A stretch of DNA of 64,000 nucleotides from Triglochin maritima (taxonomy: Eukaryota > Streptophyta > Magnoliopsida > Alismatales > Juncaginaceae): NCBI GenBank assembly GCA_963682175.1, contig OY821775.1:13550501-13614500 (forward strand), in the 5' to 3' direction. The notes below the pieces were generated by a model. The model had not been told where the DNA came from. It was given only the letters and a program-made list of their open reading frames with translations, and did not search any database. Positions 46,531 to 59,668 of this stretch are shown here, piece by piece. How positions within the stretch are numbered: position 1 is the stretch's first letter; the number at the start of each line of letters is the position of its first letter. The translations under genes and the position numbers were made by a program.

Positions 46531-46708
46531 GGGTGGGGTTTGGGGTTTTAAGTTTGAATAATAATGCCGTGTTTGTGTTTGTGTTTGGTGTTTAGTCGTA
46601 TGTATGTGTCGGTGTGCTATGAAATATAAGCTGATGAGATGTGTTTTGTTTTTGTGAGAAATAATTACTGTTGTTGTGTCTTCTTTTCTTATTAATGTTT
46701 CTCTCCAT

Positions 46709-46998
46709 ATGCCGACGACCCAGAAATTTAATGCGAGCACCCAGAGATGCCGACGATGCCCCAGAAATTTGAAGACCAGAAACCACACTGGTGCGGTGAT
46801 TCCGCCGCAAGCCACCTTGTAGGTGCGGCGATTCCGCCACCCAAGTGTCTCAGAACGCTCCCGGATTTCGCCGCACGCTCTGTTGTCTCCTGCTACACAA
46901 ATTCAAATACTTAGATCGCGCACAAGGTAGACAGGATAAAATCGAAAACACAAAAACACAAAATCTGTGTTGCCTCCCCGGCAACGGCGCCAAAAACT
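46709..46998 (-). mobile_element. X3: truncated gypsy leader after HSP copy 3
   Basis: Same fragment and junction as X1 and X2; PBS at 46976-46992. It runs into LTR_E. Confidence 0.85.
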
Positions 46999-48163
46999 TG
47001 TTGTGAATTAAAATTTATACCGCAAGTGCACGGCGTCTATGAAGACGTGGCAAGTACGGGTCGAACACAAGGAGGGAGAGATTTCGTAGTTGATGTTATT
47101 TTCGATTGGGGGAAGAAGGAGAGAAGAATCAATTGAGTTTTTAGGTTTTTGGATTAAGTAGCTAAACATGCACAAATAAAAGTGAAACAAGAAATAAGAG
47201 AGAAATCCGTTGGATGGAGGTTTAGATTTAGGTTTAGATCAGAGAATTACTGAAACTTATTGTAAATCATGTTAGTTATGAAGCATTACAAGATAAATGA
47301 CTTAACATAAACTTAAGTAATCAAAATATACTAATCATGAACTTAAAATAATAACATGCAATCCATCTTCTCTAACCCTAAATCCGTCACCTCCACCCTT
47401 TGGAAAGAGTTAGAAACTCATGGAGGGAGGAAGAAGAAGGGATCCTAGAGACATTAAAAGAAAAGAGAAACAAAACAAAATAAAACAGAAATTTATTACT
47501 AATGATCCAAGACCAAAGGTTCAAAGATGTGTTACATTCGTCCTACGAGGCTATTTATAGCCGATACAAGGGATACCAATACATAAAAGGAGAGTACACA
47601 CGTCATCGCACCACAGGCCGGAATTTCAAATTTCAAACCCTAAGAGGGGCGGCGAATTCGCCGCCTGTTATGTACAATATGCGGCTAAAACGCCGCCCAG
47701 GTTGAAGATATTGCGCCCGGATTTCTGTCATGTGTTTATGGTATGATTTTATCCTCCTTTGCGCGTTGGATGGATTCTTTCCATTGTCTTGAGCTCCGGA
47801 TTAATTCCTTCCATTGTTGGGGATTTATTTTTGACTTTTCTTTTGACTTCTCCACACAATAACTTTGCCCTTTTATTTTGTAGTCAGGTCCTTGACATTT
47901 TGCACTTAAGCCCCTGACCTTTTTGTGATTAGCTCATTGAATGCTTTTGTGCTTGGATGCATTTCCATTTGAAACTCGATAAACTTGAACTTGTCTTTAT
48001 GATAGAAATGAATCTTTTGCACGTGTTTATACTCGGGATGTGGGTAATTTGCATTCAGGTCCCTGTATTCTGTAAACAAGGCTAAACACATACCTTAGTA
48101 GCATTTATTGAATTAAAAGCAATCTAAATGAAAGACATATGATGCAATGTATGCAATGCATCA
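46999..48163 (-). mobile_element. LTR_E: LTR shared by X3 and internal region 2
   Basis: 1,165 bp, the counterpart of LTR_B: PBS side on the left, polypurine tract on the right. It shares LTR_B's diagnostic variants. Confidence 0.9.
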
Positions 48164-49246
48164 AATACCCCCACACCAAGATTTTGCTAGTCCCTAGCAA
48201 AAAGGAATGAAAACAGGGAAATCCTAACTCACTTTCGTAGGAATCGCGGTTGCACTTAGCATGTGCAACAAGCCTTTAAACCTCCAAGTTGCCTTAGAGG
48301 ACGAGTTTTGTCTCGTGAGGGTTTTCAGCTGACACACCCACAAAGTCTTAATTCAACATTCCATTAATAGCTCTCAATATTTTTACCTCAACCTTATACA
48401 TCTCACTTAGAATTCTTGCATGCTCATTATACAATTCTAACTTATAAAAAGTTTGACTTGGTCTTTATTCCTCCAACATTCACACCACTAACCCTTCTAC
48501 ACATGTTATCACATAAATTATTTTGCACGCCTCCTCTGGTGGTGAAGTATCATTTGGATCAACCATGGCATGGATCATTCTTTTAGCTTTGGGCCTTGAG
48601 TATCTTAAAATATTTTTTTCTTTTTCCGTGATTCAACACATTTGCTTTGACACTTATACCCTTTTTGCATTCGTGTAGCGAGTTTGGTCGATAATCCCGA
48701 GCTGGAAGACTCAAGTTACCGGGTTTTAAGATACCCCTACGGACCAGTGACTCGAAGGCTTGGGCTTTTGTAATCATTTTGCAAGATGTGCTTTCCTCAC
48801 TTTATTCTCTCTTTTTTTTACTTTTTTTTCCTCAAGGCTTAATTGCTATTAGAAGTCCACACTTCCCGGTATATTTTCCTCAACCTCTGCTTTTTATCAA
48901 CCACTTCAAAGTTTTGATTCATCCAATTTAAGTGCATACACGTCTGAAAGGGTAATGGGCTATTTCTTTGGAACTTAGATTTATGTCATAATTTCTTCAA
49001 GCAGAACTATATAATAAGGGACAAAAATTCAATGCAATTTGTACACGGGTTTTGGCAGTTCAATCTTAAGCTATGTCATGGAATATTGAATTTTTTTTTA
49101 GAAGAAGAAAACAAACAAATAGATATATACATAGATAAACACCCCCCACACCTAAATCATGCATTGTCCTCAATGTATGCATAGATAAAATAAATGCACT
49201 TATTACCTGAGTCGGCTTGCGGTAGAGGGGCTGAGTCTGCTCAGAG

Positions 49247-51748
49247 TCAACCATAATCAGAACTGGATTGAATGACACCATGTTGGTGCATGTATCCCGT
49301 TGAATTGTTCCCCATGTTGACTTGAGGAAAAGATTTCACTCTTCTCACTTGAATTGGTTCGCTTATTTGCTCGAGTGATGGTGGTTGGGTAAATGAATTA
49401 CTCCCCTTTTTCTTACTTCCTTTTTGCTTTTGTGATGATTTATTTGATTCAGAATTCTGATAAATACGTGCTCTCATCACAACATCACTTGGGTTGCATA
49501 TTATTTCTGGCTCACTCTCAATATGAAAGATATTAAATTCAGCTTTTAAATTCCCGAAAGATAATTGCATAAGCCCATTTCGACAGTTTATTAATGCTTC
49601 CGAAGTGGCTAAAAAGGATCTGCCTAGAATTACAGGGATTTGTCGATTAGGATTTACAACAGGTTCAGTATCAAGTACGACAAAATCCACTGGATAAATG
49701 AAGTCACCAACCTTAATCAAAACGTCCTCTACTATACCTCTCGGTTTCTTAACAGAACAATCAGCGAATTGGAGGGTTGTCTTAGAGGGTTTCAGTGGAC
49801 CAAGGTTGAGTTGCTCGTAGACAGAAAATGGGAGTAAGTTAACGCTTGCACCAAGGTCTAGAAGGGCTTTATTGATAAAGGTATCTCCTATTGAACATGA
49901 AATTGTGGGACACCCAGGGTCCTTATATTTTATAGGAGATGTGTTGGAAAGAATAGAGCATATGTTTGCAGTTAAGAATACCTTCTTTGGTACATTCGTT
50001 TTTCTCTTTTTAGTGCACAAATCTTTCAAGAATTTAGCATAAGCAGGTATTTGTTGAATCATATCTAAGAGTGGAATATTCACCTTAACTTGCTTAAATA
50101 CTTCTAAGATTTTCTCCATTTGTGCACTTGAGCTCTTCTTGAGTCTATTGGGAAATGGGGCTTTAGGAACATAGACTCGCTCAGGTTCAGGTTGAGCTAT
50201 GGGTTCAGGTTGTGTAGGTGGGTTGGGCTTTTCAATTTGGACGTCAGGTTCAATGGTCAGGTCATATGTGGTTGCTTGATGGCTAGATTGATTAGACATT
50301 CTAGGGTTTACCACATTGTTATCAACTTGTCGTCCGGACCGTAATGACACTACTGCATTGATTTGTTGGAACGGTCCTTCCTCGTTAATCATTTGAACCG
50401 GTCTGGGGTTGTTATTTCCTGAGGGTGGTTGATAAGATTGATATTGATTATTAGTTCTTGGGTTCACCTCAGGTTGACTTGGAAATTGACCATTTTCTCT
50501 TTCACCTACTATTTGCGCTAATTGGCTGACTTGTGTCTCTAGCCTTTGGAATGATTGGTTGGTTGTTTGTATAAAAGTTTTCATTAAATTTTCCAAGTTT
50601 GTCAACCTAACTTCATGATTTCCATTGTTATTACCCCCAGATGATGTATTATTTTGGTTATATGGGTTTGGTTGTTGTCTAGGAGGTTGACCTTGTTGGT
50701 TCCACGAAAAATTGGGATGATTACGCCAACCCGGGTTGTAGGTTGATGCATAAGGATCATTTCTAGAATGGTTAAACGTGGCATTAACATGTTCCAAGTC
50801 TACACAGTCCTCCATTAAATGACCAGTCTGACCACATCTAGAGCAAGGGGTAGGGGATGCTTGTCGGGTTTGGTTTTGCAGCTCTAAACTTTCCATTCTG
50901 CGCATAAGGGTGACTAGTTTTGCCTCAGCCGCTATGTTGGCATCTATAGCTAAGACACCTGGTCGGGGTTGACTTGCTATTCTAGATCCAATACTCGGGT
51001 TGATGGGTGTTCTAGCATTGTCCCATTGCATACTGTTTTCAGCTAAATCCTCAAGAAAAGTCCAGGCATCATTTTCGTTTTTCGACATGAAATTCCCTTG
51101 GCTCACAGATTCTAGCATAACTCTAGATGTGGGTGTCAATCCCTCATAAATAATTTGGCATAATTGCCATTTCGGAATTCCGTGATGAGGGCATTGAGTC
51201 AAGACACTTTTAAATCTTTCAAGATAGGAATAGAACGGCTCGCTCTCAGATTGAACGAATGCAACAATTTCATTCCTAATCTTCATAGTCTTATGGTTGG
51301 GGAAATATTTTTTTAGAAACACTTGAACAAACTCAGCCCAACTCCTAATAGATCTTTCGGCTAGACTATATAGTCATTTCTTAGCGTCGTCCTTCAGTGC
51401 TAGAGGCACGAATTTCAGACGCACTGCCTCCTCAGGGATATGCTGGTATTGCATAAGAGAGCAAATTTCCTCAAATTCTCTAAGGAAGAGATATGGATCT
51501 TCCCTAGAGGTGAACTTAGGCAGCATACTCATGTATTGTGCCTTAAGTTCGAAATCGCGACCCGGTATGGTGGGCATGACGATGCACGATGGCTGAGCAG
51601 CCATCGTTGGGTAGCACCGATCCCTCAGAGTCATAGGCGGGTTCACAACATTCTCACCCATTAGATCCGGGTGAGGTGGTGCAACAGATGGATTGGGGTT
51701 AAGTTCTAGACAGGAATCTAGATGAACTCCTGAGAGTCGATTACTCAA
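49247..51748 (-). pseudogene. gag-pro: gag-protease frame of the gypsy element, one premature stop (copy 2)
   Basis: Counterpart of 35180-37681 with the same TGA (51374-51376), the same CCHC knuckle and the same protease motif. First ATG at 51659-51661. Two residues downstream of the stop differ from copy 1: Ala for Val in the 'NENDxWTF' string and Val for Ala in 'EAKLxTLM'. Shared disruption and near identity show the two internal regions are copies made after the stop arose. Confidence 0.85.
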
Positions 51749-53065
51749 GTCCCGAATCCAAATCTGAGTGCACCAAGTTGAATCAATTTTTGAATTTGAG
51801 TTTGAAATTTAAATTTCAAATTCAATTTCAAAAATCAATTACCTTCTTTTTTTTTTAAATTTTTAAATTTTAATTTTTTTTTATGAAAATGGAAACAAAC
51901 AATAGAAAGGTAAAGATGAGAAGGGAAAGAAGACTCAGACGAGAAGGGAAACTTAACTCTAAAGGATAAAAATTAGGGTTGGTCAGAAATTTCCTGAACA
52001 AGCACGGTTCAAAACAATCATAGACCTAGTGTCACTTAAATCTAGACGACTCCTAACTGGTTGAGTCGAATTGATTCGCTTGATTCACCTCCCTCACCAA
52101 TCAAACCAAGTTGGCCAGTTAGTGTATAGCTAGTGGGGGCGCTTCCGACAGAGTCGGTGCCAATTAGACAACCACGTCGCTTGGAAGACTTTCGTCAACA
52201 CAAAAACACTTTCTAGACACCAAATTGAATTCAATTAGCTTCAGGTCATAGCAAGTCAAACCAATCTCCTCCTTAATTGAGTCCGAGTCCTTAGGGGCCA
52301 ATGTCTAATTGATTTTAAATTTTAAGGCTTGGGTGACACTTTAGGATTGTGATTTGTGGGTCACGGAAGGGTGATGAAATCCCCACCGTATCTTTTCCTA
52401 CGGAGTTGCCCTTAAAGTAGTTTAACTTAGATCTAGCAAAGATGGTCAAACAATGGTCTTTTTAATGGGGGCAATTTCAAGGTTGTATGCAAACTAAAGT
52501 ATATGCTTAAATGCAATCGTTAAAACCGCGATACGTACCTTGCCTCCAGCACTCTTCAACAATAAAAAATAATTTGCAAGAATTTAGCAAGAATAATGCA
52601 AGCAAAACATTATATGATGCATGCACTAAGGTCTTTCTAATTTTGCCAATTTTAGGTCCGAGTTGAATTATTGCCAATTATGGAATTGTAAACCCTAGCA
52701 CATGCAATTCTACGAAAGGAAACTTTTCAACAATTCAGATTTTACGAGAAAGGCAAGAAAAGTTACCTCCGCAATGCTCAGTCGGGTTCGCCGCCCACTC
52801 TCGGAGATTCCAGAAGCTTAATGCGACCACCCAGAGATGCCGACGATGCCCCAGAAATTTGAAGACCAGAAACCACACTGGTGCGGTGATTCCGCCGCAA
52901 GCCACCTTGTAGGTGCGGCGATTCCGCCACCCAAGTGTCTCAGAACGCTCCCGGATTTCGCCGCACGCTCTGTTGTCTCCTGCTACACAAATTCAAATAC
53001 TTAGATCGCGCACAAGGTAGACAGGATAAAATCGAAAACACAAAAACACAAAATCTGTGTTGCCT

Positions 53066-53082
53066 CCCCGGCAACGGCGCCA
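53066..53082 (-). other. primer-binding site (tRNA-Asp type), copy 2
   Basis: TGGCGCCGTTGCCGGGG on the minus strand, 6 nt inside LTR_F, as in copy 1. Confidence 0.85.
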
Positions 53083-53088
53083 AAAACT

Positions 53089-54250
53089 TGTTGTGAATTA
53101 AAATTTATACCGCAAGTGCACGGCGTCTATGAAGACGTGGCAAGTACGGGTCGAACACAAGGAGGGAGAGATTTCGTAGTTGATGTTATTTTCGATTGGG
53201 GGAAGAAGGAGAGAAGAATCAATTGAGTTTTTAGGTTTTTGGATTAAGTAGCTAAACATGCACAAATAAAACTGAAACAAGAAATAAGAGAGAAATCCGT
53301 TGGATGGAGGTTTAGATTTAGGTTTAGATCAGAGAATTACTGAAACTTATTGTAAATCATGTTAGTTATGAAGCATTACAAGATAAATGACTTAACATAA
53401 ACTTAAGTAATCAAAATATACTAATCATGAACTTAAAATAATAACATGCAATCCATCTTCTCTAACCCTAAATCCGTCACCTCCACCCTTTGGAAAGAGT
53501 TAGAAACTCATGGAGGGAGGAAGAAGAAGGGATCCTAGAGACATTAAAAGAAAAGAGAAACAAAACAAAATAAAACAGAAATTTATTACTAATGATCCAA
53601 GACCAAAGGTTCAAAGATGTGTTACATTCGTCCTACGAGGCTATTTATAGCCGATACAAGGGATACCAATACATAAAAGGAGAGTACACACGTCATCGCA
53701 CCACAGGCCGGAATTTCAAATTTCAAACCCTAAGAGGGGCGGCGAATTCGCCGCCTGTTATGTACAATATGCGGCTAAAACGCCGCCCAGGTTGAAGATA
53801 TTGCGCCCGGATTTCTGTCATGTGTTTATGGTATGATTTTATCCTCCTTTGCGCGTTGGATGGATTCTTTCCATTGTCTTGAGCTCCGGATTAATTCCTT
53901 CCATTGTTGGGGATTTATTTTTGACTTTTCTTTTGACTTCTCCACACAATAACTTTGCCCTTTTATTTTGTAGTCAGGTCCTTGACATTTTGCACTTAAG
54001 CCCCTGACTTTGTGATTAGCTCCTTGAATGCTTTTGTGCTTGGATGCATTTCCATTTGAAACTCGATAAACTTGAACTTGTCTTTATGATAGAAATGAAT
54101 CTTTTGCACGCGTTTATGCTCGGGATGTGGGTAATTTGCATTCAGGTCCCTGTATTCTGTAAACAAGGCTAAACACATACCTTAGTAGCATTTATTGAAT
54201 TAAAAGCAATCTAAATGAAAGACATATGATGCAATGTATGCAATGCATCA
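53089..54250 (-). mobile_element. LTR_F: 5' LTR of internal region 2
   Basis: 1,162 bp, with the same 3-bp shortening as LTR_C and ACGTC on the right. It shares 'aaaactgaaac' with LTR_A where B, C, D and E have 'aaaagtgaaac', so the LTRs are mosaics, as expected from exchange or gene conversion. Confidence 0.9.
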
Positions 54251-55388
54251 ACGTCTATGTGGTAACATAGACGTCGGCTAGTTAACATCCGACGTCTATA
54301 GGGTATAGACGTTGACCCATAAATGTCGGTTTTTGGAATACCTTGTGAATCCGATGTCTATAGGATATAGACGTCAGATGTTATAGACAGACGACATCTA
54401 TACCCCATGCAAATAGACGTCGATGTATAGACGTCGGCTTTCTATAAAATCTGACGTCTATAAGTCTTAAAGAAATCGAACAGACGCATTTCTGTCATTC
54501 ATCTCAAACGAAAACTCACCCAAACCCTAGCTGTCTCGCGACCGAACTCTCCTCTGCGACCGATCTCCAACCAATCTGCACCGTCTCCGGCACCGCAGCG
54601 ACGTCCCTTGTGCTCTCCTCCCCTTCTTTGTCTCTCTGCACCGTCTCCGTAGCCTCCGCGACCATCGTCACCGCACCCTCCTGTCACTAAGAGGTTCTAC
54701 TGTCACTAACATTTTTTGTAATTTAGTTAACAAGTGCACTTGTATTACAAACCTACAATTTATGCCTTAATATAATCGCCTTAATTTTAGAATGAATTAA
54801 TTGCAAGTGTGTTGAATGTCAATTGTGTATGCTTGTATGTTTGTGTTTGTGCATGTATGGTTGTATGTTTGTGTTTGTGCAAGTTGGCAAATGTGTGTTT
54901 GTGCTTGTACGTACATGTGGATGAAAGTGTGAGCATCTGTGAATTAATTTGGTGCAGGTTGTATGTACACGAATACGATGACTAATAACAAGTTTGCAGG
55001 ATGTTATTTATTTATTTTTGTCCAGGTTTAGGAATAGACGTCGGATATTTATACTAGCCGACGTCTATTCCTCTGAAGAAAAGACTAAACGTCGGCTTTA
55101 TTTATAATCCGACGTCTATTCTTTAAGAATAGACGTCGTCTGTAAGTTCACCGACGTCTACCAAAATAATAGACGTCGGTTAGATATAAAGGTCGACGTT
55201 TATTCTTAAAGAATAGACGTCGTCTGTATGTAGAAGTCGACGTCTATTACTGAAGAATAGACGTCGGATATTGGACGTCCGACGTCTATATATAGACGAC
55301 GCGCGCATAGACGTCGGATCTGGGAGCACTTATATCCGACATATATACCCCCGTAAATCCGACGTATATGCTCTTTTCTGTAGTAGTG
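54251..55388. mobile_element. right half of the CACTA element, copy 4
   Basis: Same content as the other right halves. Private change 'ctataggatatag' for 'ctatagggtatag'. Confidence 0.85.
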
Positions 55389-55973
55389 TATGGATCAAAA
55401 ACATGAAGGAGATCATCTCAAGTCTCATACTCTCGGAACATTATTCTTATTTACAAGTTCAGACTCACAAAGTGGCTGGGAAAATTAAAATAATAATAAT
55501 TGTACATGTAAATTTAGTTAAATTGAAAAAAAATTGTACCGGATCGGTACCAACGGATCTGGTTCTCAGTACCCGTGAACGGATCCTGTTCTGGGTATCC
55601 AAATTGGGAACCGACCTGGATCAAGTTTGGTTATGGATACCCAATTATAATATGGATCTGGTTCCGATTCTCCTAGTATCTGAATCGGAACCATCCGTTG
55701 TCACCCCTAATCTCAGCATTGTTTTTATAAATCAAGATAAGATACAACCGTGTAGTTTCGACACGAATTACCAAATCATTTGATTTCTAAGATGTACTTG
55801 CAAACTGAAGTAGTAAAAAACAATTGAATTTGTCGATATCGATCGGATCATCATTTAAAAAATGAAAACACTTCAAGACAAGATTAACAGGTATTAATAC
55901 ACGAGGCTTAGCATCCTAATAAAGTCTAAAAGTCCAACCCACGATCGGCCCACAAACCCCACTCTCTCATTCC

Positions 55974-56036
55974 TTCTCGAAGCACCACCACCTTCCAGAA
56001 CACCTCCGAACCTTCTCCTTCCATCTCCTTCTCGAA
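55974..56036 (+). promoter_or_regulatory. heat-shock element cluster of HSP copy 4
   Basis: The four dyads are identical to copy 1. Confidence 0.7.
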
Positions 56037-56140
56037 TCTCCCACCACCTTCCATCCCCTCCCTACAAATCCCCCAACCACCTCCTCCCCAAACCAACTCG
56101 AACCAAATCAAACCTCTAATTTCCCATCAAAAAACCAAAA

Positions 56141-56608
56141 ATGGACGTGCGAATGTTTGGCCTCGACACGCCCCTCATCTCGACCCTCCAACACCTCCTC
56201 GACGTCCCCGACGACGCCGAGAAAGCCTTCAACGCCCCGACCCGCACCTACGTCCGCGACGCGAAAGCCATGGCGTCCACGCCCGCCGACGTCCAGGACC
56301 GGCCGAACGCCTACGTGTTCATCGTCGACATGCCGGGCCTCAAATCGGGGGACATCAAGGTCCAGGTGGAGGACGGGAACGTGTTGGTGATAAGCGGGGA
56401 GAGGAAGAGGGAGGACGATAAGGAGGGGAAGTACGTGAGGATGGAGAGGAGGGTTGGGAAGTTCATGCGCAAGTTCAGTTTGCCGGAGAATGCCGACACG
56501 GAGAAGGTAACGGCGGTGTGTCATGATGGTGTGCTGACGGTGACCGTTGGGAAGGTGCCGCCGCCGGAGCCCAAGAAGCCCAAGACTATTGAGGTTCAGG
56601 TTGCTTGA
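56141..56608 (+). CDS. HSP17-CII: class II cytosolic small heat-shock protein, copy 4
   Basis: The 155-residue product is identical to the other three. Silent private changes include G at 56281 and GCT for GCA in the last codon (56605). This is the only copy whose 3' flank continues into non-array DNA (after 'ctctccatatgg' at about 56790), so it occupies the original right end of the locus and is the best guide to the ancestral gene and its 3' region. Confidence 0.97.
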   Translation: MDVRMFGLDTPLISTLQHLLDVPDDAEKAFNAPTRTYVRDAKAMASTPADVQDRPNAYVFIVDMPGLKSGDIKVQVEDGNVLVISGERKREDDKEGKYVRMERRVGKFMRKFSLPENADTEKVTAVCHDGVLTVTVGKVPPPEPKKPKTIEVQVA

Positions 56609-56789
56609 GGGTGGGGTTTGGGGTTTTAAGTTTGAATAATAATGCCGTGTTTGTGTTTGTGTTTGGTGTTTAGTCGTATGTATGTGTCGGTGTGCTATGA
56701 AATATAAGCTGATGAGATGTGTTTTGTTTTTGTGAGAAATAATTACTGCTGTTGTGTCTTCTTTTCTTATTAATGTTTCTCTCCATATG

Positions 56790-57450
56790 GATTTGTTGCT
56801 TCCTTTACTCGCATTGGACTGGCCCATGGACTTTATTGAAGGATTACACCACAAGGATGGCATTATTGGTGGTAGCTCACAAAGTTTGATAACTTTGTAG
56901 CATTAAGGCACCCCTACATTGCTTCTGTTGTTGCTCAAGAATTTACTATTTCAGTTATTAAGCTCCATGGCAAGAAATCTTCTAGTTACAAGGTACCCAA
57001 GTTTATATTAACCACTAACCTCAGTACTTCAGCTTCTCCACCCTCAGTCAGATTGAGGCAGTCAATAGATGTTTGGGGTCATGTTTTTTGTGACCAACAG
57101 TAAATGAATAGGTGGTTAGCATGGACTGCGTATTGGCACAATACCAACCATCACACTTCAATCAACTCTGTTCCCTTTGAAGTAGTGTATGGTAGACCTC
57201 CTCCCAGACTCCACAGTGTAGCAACATCATAAAAATCCAGAGATTAAATGCTAAAGGAACTAAAACTACACTTGATTGCAGCACAGAACAAAATGAAGCT
57301 TGCTGACTTAAAAGAGAACTGAAAGAAACTTTGAAATTGGAGATAAAGCATATGTTAAGCTACAAGAATACAGGCACTGAGGCAAGGGTCAGTCGTGGTC
57401 AGAAGCAATTACAAGTTAACATTCAGGTACTATGGAGCTGACGTGTCGTT
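56790..57450 (+). pseudogene. Ty3/gypsy integrase relic
   Basis: With frame changes, the translation shows gypsy integrase landmarks in order: 'WPMDFIEGL', 'FVAL.HPYIASVVAQEF', 'VIKLHGK', 'WLAWTAYWHNTNHHTS', 'VPFEVVYGRPPPRL', then a degraded C-terminal part ('AYVKLQEY'). Multiple stops and deletions disable it. It is plus-strand and unrelated to the minus-strand array element, which has no integrase. It forms the native 3' flank of HSP copy 4. Confidence 0.75.
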
Positions 57451-58869
57451 TAACAAGGTGGAGCCCACGAGAAGTTGGGTGGAGGAAGTTGGCATCTAAC
57501 GGACGAGGTTGATAAGAATAAGTTGGATCCAACGACGAATATTCTAATCTGCTGTGAGATGCGGATCCAACCCATTTGCGTGCCCGTTAGTGTGCATTAT
57601 CCCCTACCTCACGACAGTTACGTGTTTTTCCCTACCCTTCCCAAATTAGTAGCATCATTGGTTTTGCAACCTAATGTTGCAAATTAGATTAGGGTGGAGT
57701 TTTTTCATCTTTTCACTCGGAGAAGGGTATGCATGATTAGAGTCCAAATTGTGCATACAGAGATTCGGAGGTTCTCGAAACCCTCCCTTGGTGCTTGGTT
57801 AGGCTCGAATCCAACCATATTTGTCCCATTTTCCGTCAATCTGTCGACGGAGTTGATCGTATTCCTCATCGGAATCTTATCAAAGCTATCGATCGTATTC
57901 CGGTATAATGTTATCGAGACCTCAATTGCTCGTCGGACCCCTACATTGACATCACCAAAATCCAAAAATAAAACAAAGCAAATTTAGTGAAGGGAACAAT
58001 GAAATGGAAGAGTATGTGAATGCGTATGAAGTCTGCGTATCCGTTGGGAGGAGAGTCATCTAACCCGTTATGAATTGGAATAAACTACTTCCTCAGTGAG
58101 GCGACGAAAGCCAAGAGAAAAGTCTTTGTGGGAAAAGATCCAAAAAGAGAAGGATCGTCGTGGTTACTGATTTGGTTTCCAACAAAAAGAACAAGTTGTG
58201 AACTTGTGATCCGAAAGAATCTCAAGCGAGCAAAATATGAGACTAGGTAATTAAACCATAATTTGGTAACTAACTTGTGTCTAACTTTAACCGAAAAATA
58301 ATTTGGAAATTGTTTTAAAACAAATCCAGTTGGAACCCTTCCAAACCGAATAGTCCATTCCCGTTCCAGGTTGATATGGGTTTTTTTTTTGCAACCTTGG
58401 GTTGATATGTTTACGACTAGGTTACAGTTTGTAAAGAACGAGGTGAACTTTTTCCGACAACTTCAAAACGGACGCGCAAAGAACACAACTAAAGCCACGA
58501 TAATTTTTATGACATTAAAATTTGAAGCTATTTCATACAATTCTCAAGATGTGATGCCCCACCATTACTGTGTATCTTCTTGTATATACAATTTTGAATG
58601 GTTTTGCTATAGGTTGGATCAAAAAAAATTCTAAACTACGGACTTCATGTGTTTGTTGTGAATGACCTATCATTGGCCAAATCAGTGATCTTTTTTCCTA
58701 TGAGAATTTAATACGCTTCTATTGTAATCATAATAAGCGTTTTAGATTTTATTGAAGTGCAATTCATATGTGTAGTTTGAAATTGTTATTGATATTTGAG
58801 CATAAAAAGGTTAAATTCGGATTTAGTTGCACAAGATATCAAGGATTATTGTTTCAGTTTTGTAATTGC
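57451..58869. other. intergenic, no gene seen
   Basis: Short frames (for example 57475-57687 and 57694-57987) have no recognised family. The sequence is unique-looking and becomes AT-rich to the right. It may include more of the decayed retroelement. Confidence 0.45.
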
Positions 58870-59013
58870 AAAAATATATTTGCAAGTTAATTATCATATG
58901 ATCCGTAATTTTTTTAAATAATAATCATTTAAAAAAATTCGAAAACTAATATAAAAAAAAATTAAATCTACGACGATCGCGGGTCGAACCCGCGATCCGT
59001 GGGCGCGAGTTCT

Positions 59014-59021
59014 TATAAATA
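59014..59021 (+). promoter_or_regulatory. TATA box of the MULE gene
   Basis: TATAAATA lies just inside the left inverted repeat, about 70 bp before the first leader repeat unit, where MULE promoters normally sit. Confidence 0.5.
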
Positions 59022-59082
59022 CACATTTCGTCCATCTTTTTTTCAATTCAATTATTTTTTCAATTCCTCCTACATTTCCACT

Positions 59083-59668
59083 TCTACTCTCCACACAGTT
59101 TTGAAATTGTGCCCGGTAATATTAATTTTTCTGATCCGTGTGTCTTTCCTGGTGTTATTTGAGGTAATTATTTTTTTCATTCTTATATTTATAGTTATTA
59201 ATAATTGGTAATAATATCAAATATTGAAATTCTACTCTCTTCACGGTCTTCAAATTGTGTCTGGTGATATCAATTTTTCTGATCCGTGTGTCTTTCCTGG
59301 TGTTATTTGAGGTAATTATTTTTATCATTCTTATATTTATAGTTATTAATAATTGGTAATAATATCAAATATTGAAATTATACTCTCTTCACAGTCTTCA
59401 AATTGTGCCTGGTGATATCATTTTTTCCGATCCGTGTGTATTTCCTGGTGTTATTTGAGGTAATTATTTTTTTCATTCTTATATTTATAGTTATTAATAA
59501 TTGGTAATAATATCAAATATTGAAATTCTACTCTTTCACAGTTTTCAAATTGTGCCTGGTGATATCAATTTTTCTAATCCGTGTGTTTTTTTCCTGATGA
59601 TTTTTGAGGTAATTTTTTTTTCATTCTTAATTTCTATTTATCTCACATTATTAATAATTGGTAATAAT
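59083..59668 (+). repeat. 148-bp tandem repeat (about 4 units) in the MULE leader
   Basis: Equivalent points fall at 59221, 59369 and 59517 (148-bp steps), with a first partial unit from about 59083 and a decayed last unit. Each unit contains 'ctactctcttcac', 'gatccgtgtgtctttcctgg' and a splice-donor-like TTTGAG|GTAATT. Confidence 0.85.

Larger units (their letters stand above)
48164..53088 (-). mobile_element. internal region 2 of the gypsy element
   Basis: 4,925 bp, nearly identical to 34096-39019. Differences seen include 'acaccaag' for 'acacctag' beside the polypurine tract and a few single-base changes. It again lacks any polymerase or integrase; 48179-49246 has no gene. Confidence 0.85.

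Noticed and set aside
58975..59010. tRNA-like T-arm (GGGTCGAACCC) at the MULE arm
   Set aside because: Only one hairpin is present; no anticodon arm, acceptor stem or D arm can be placed around it.
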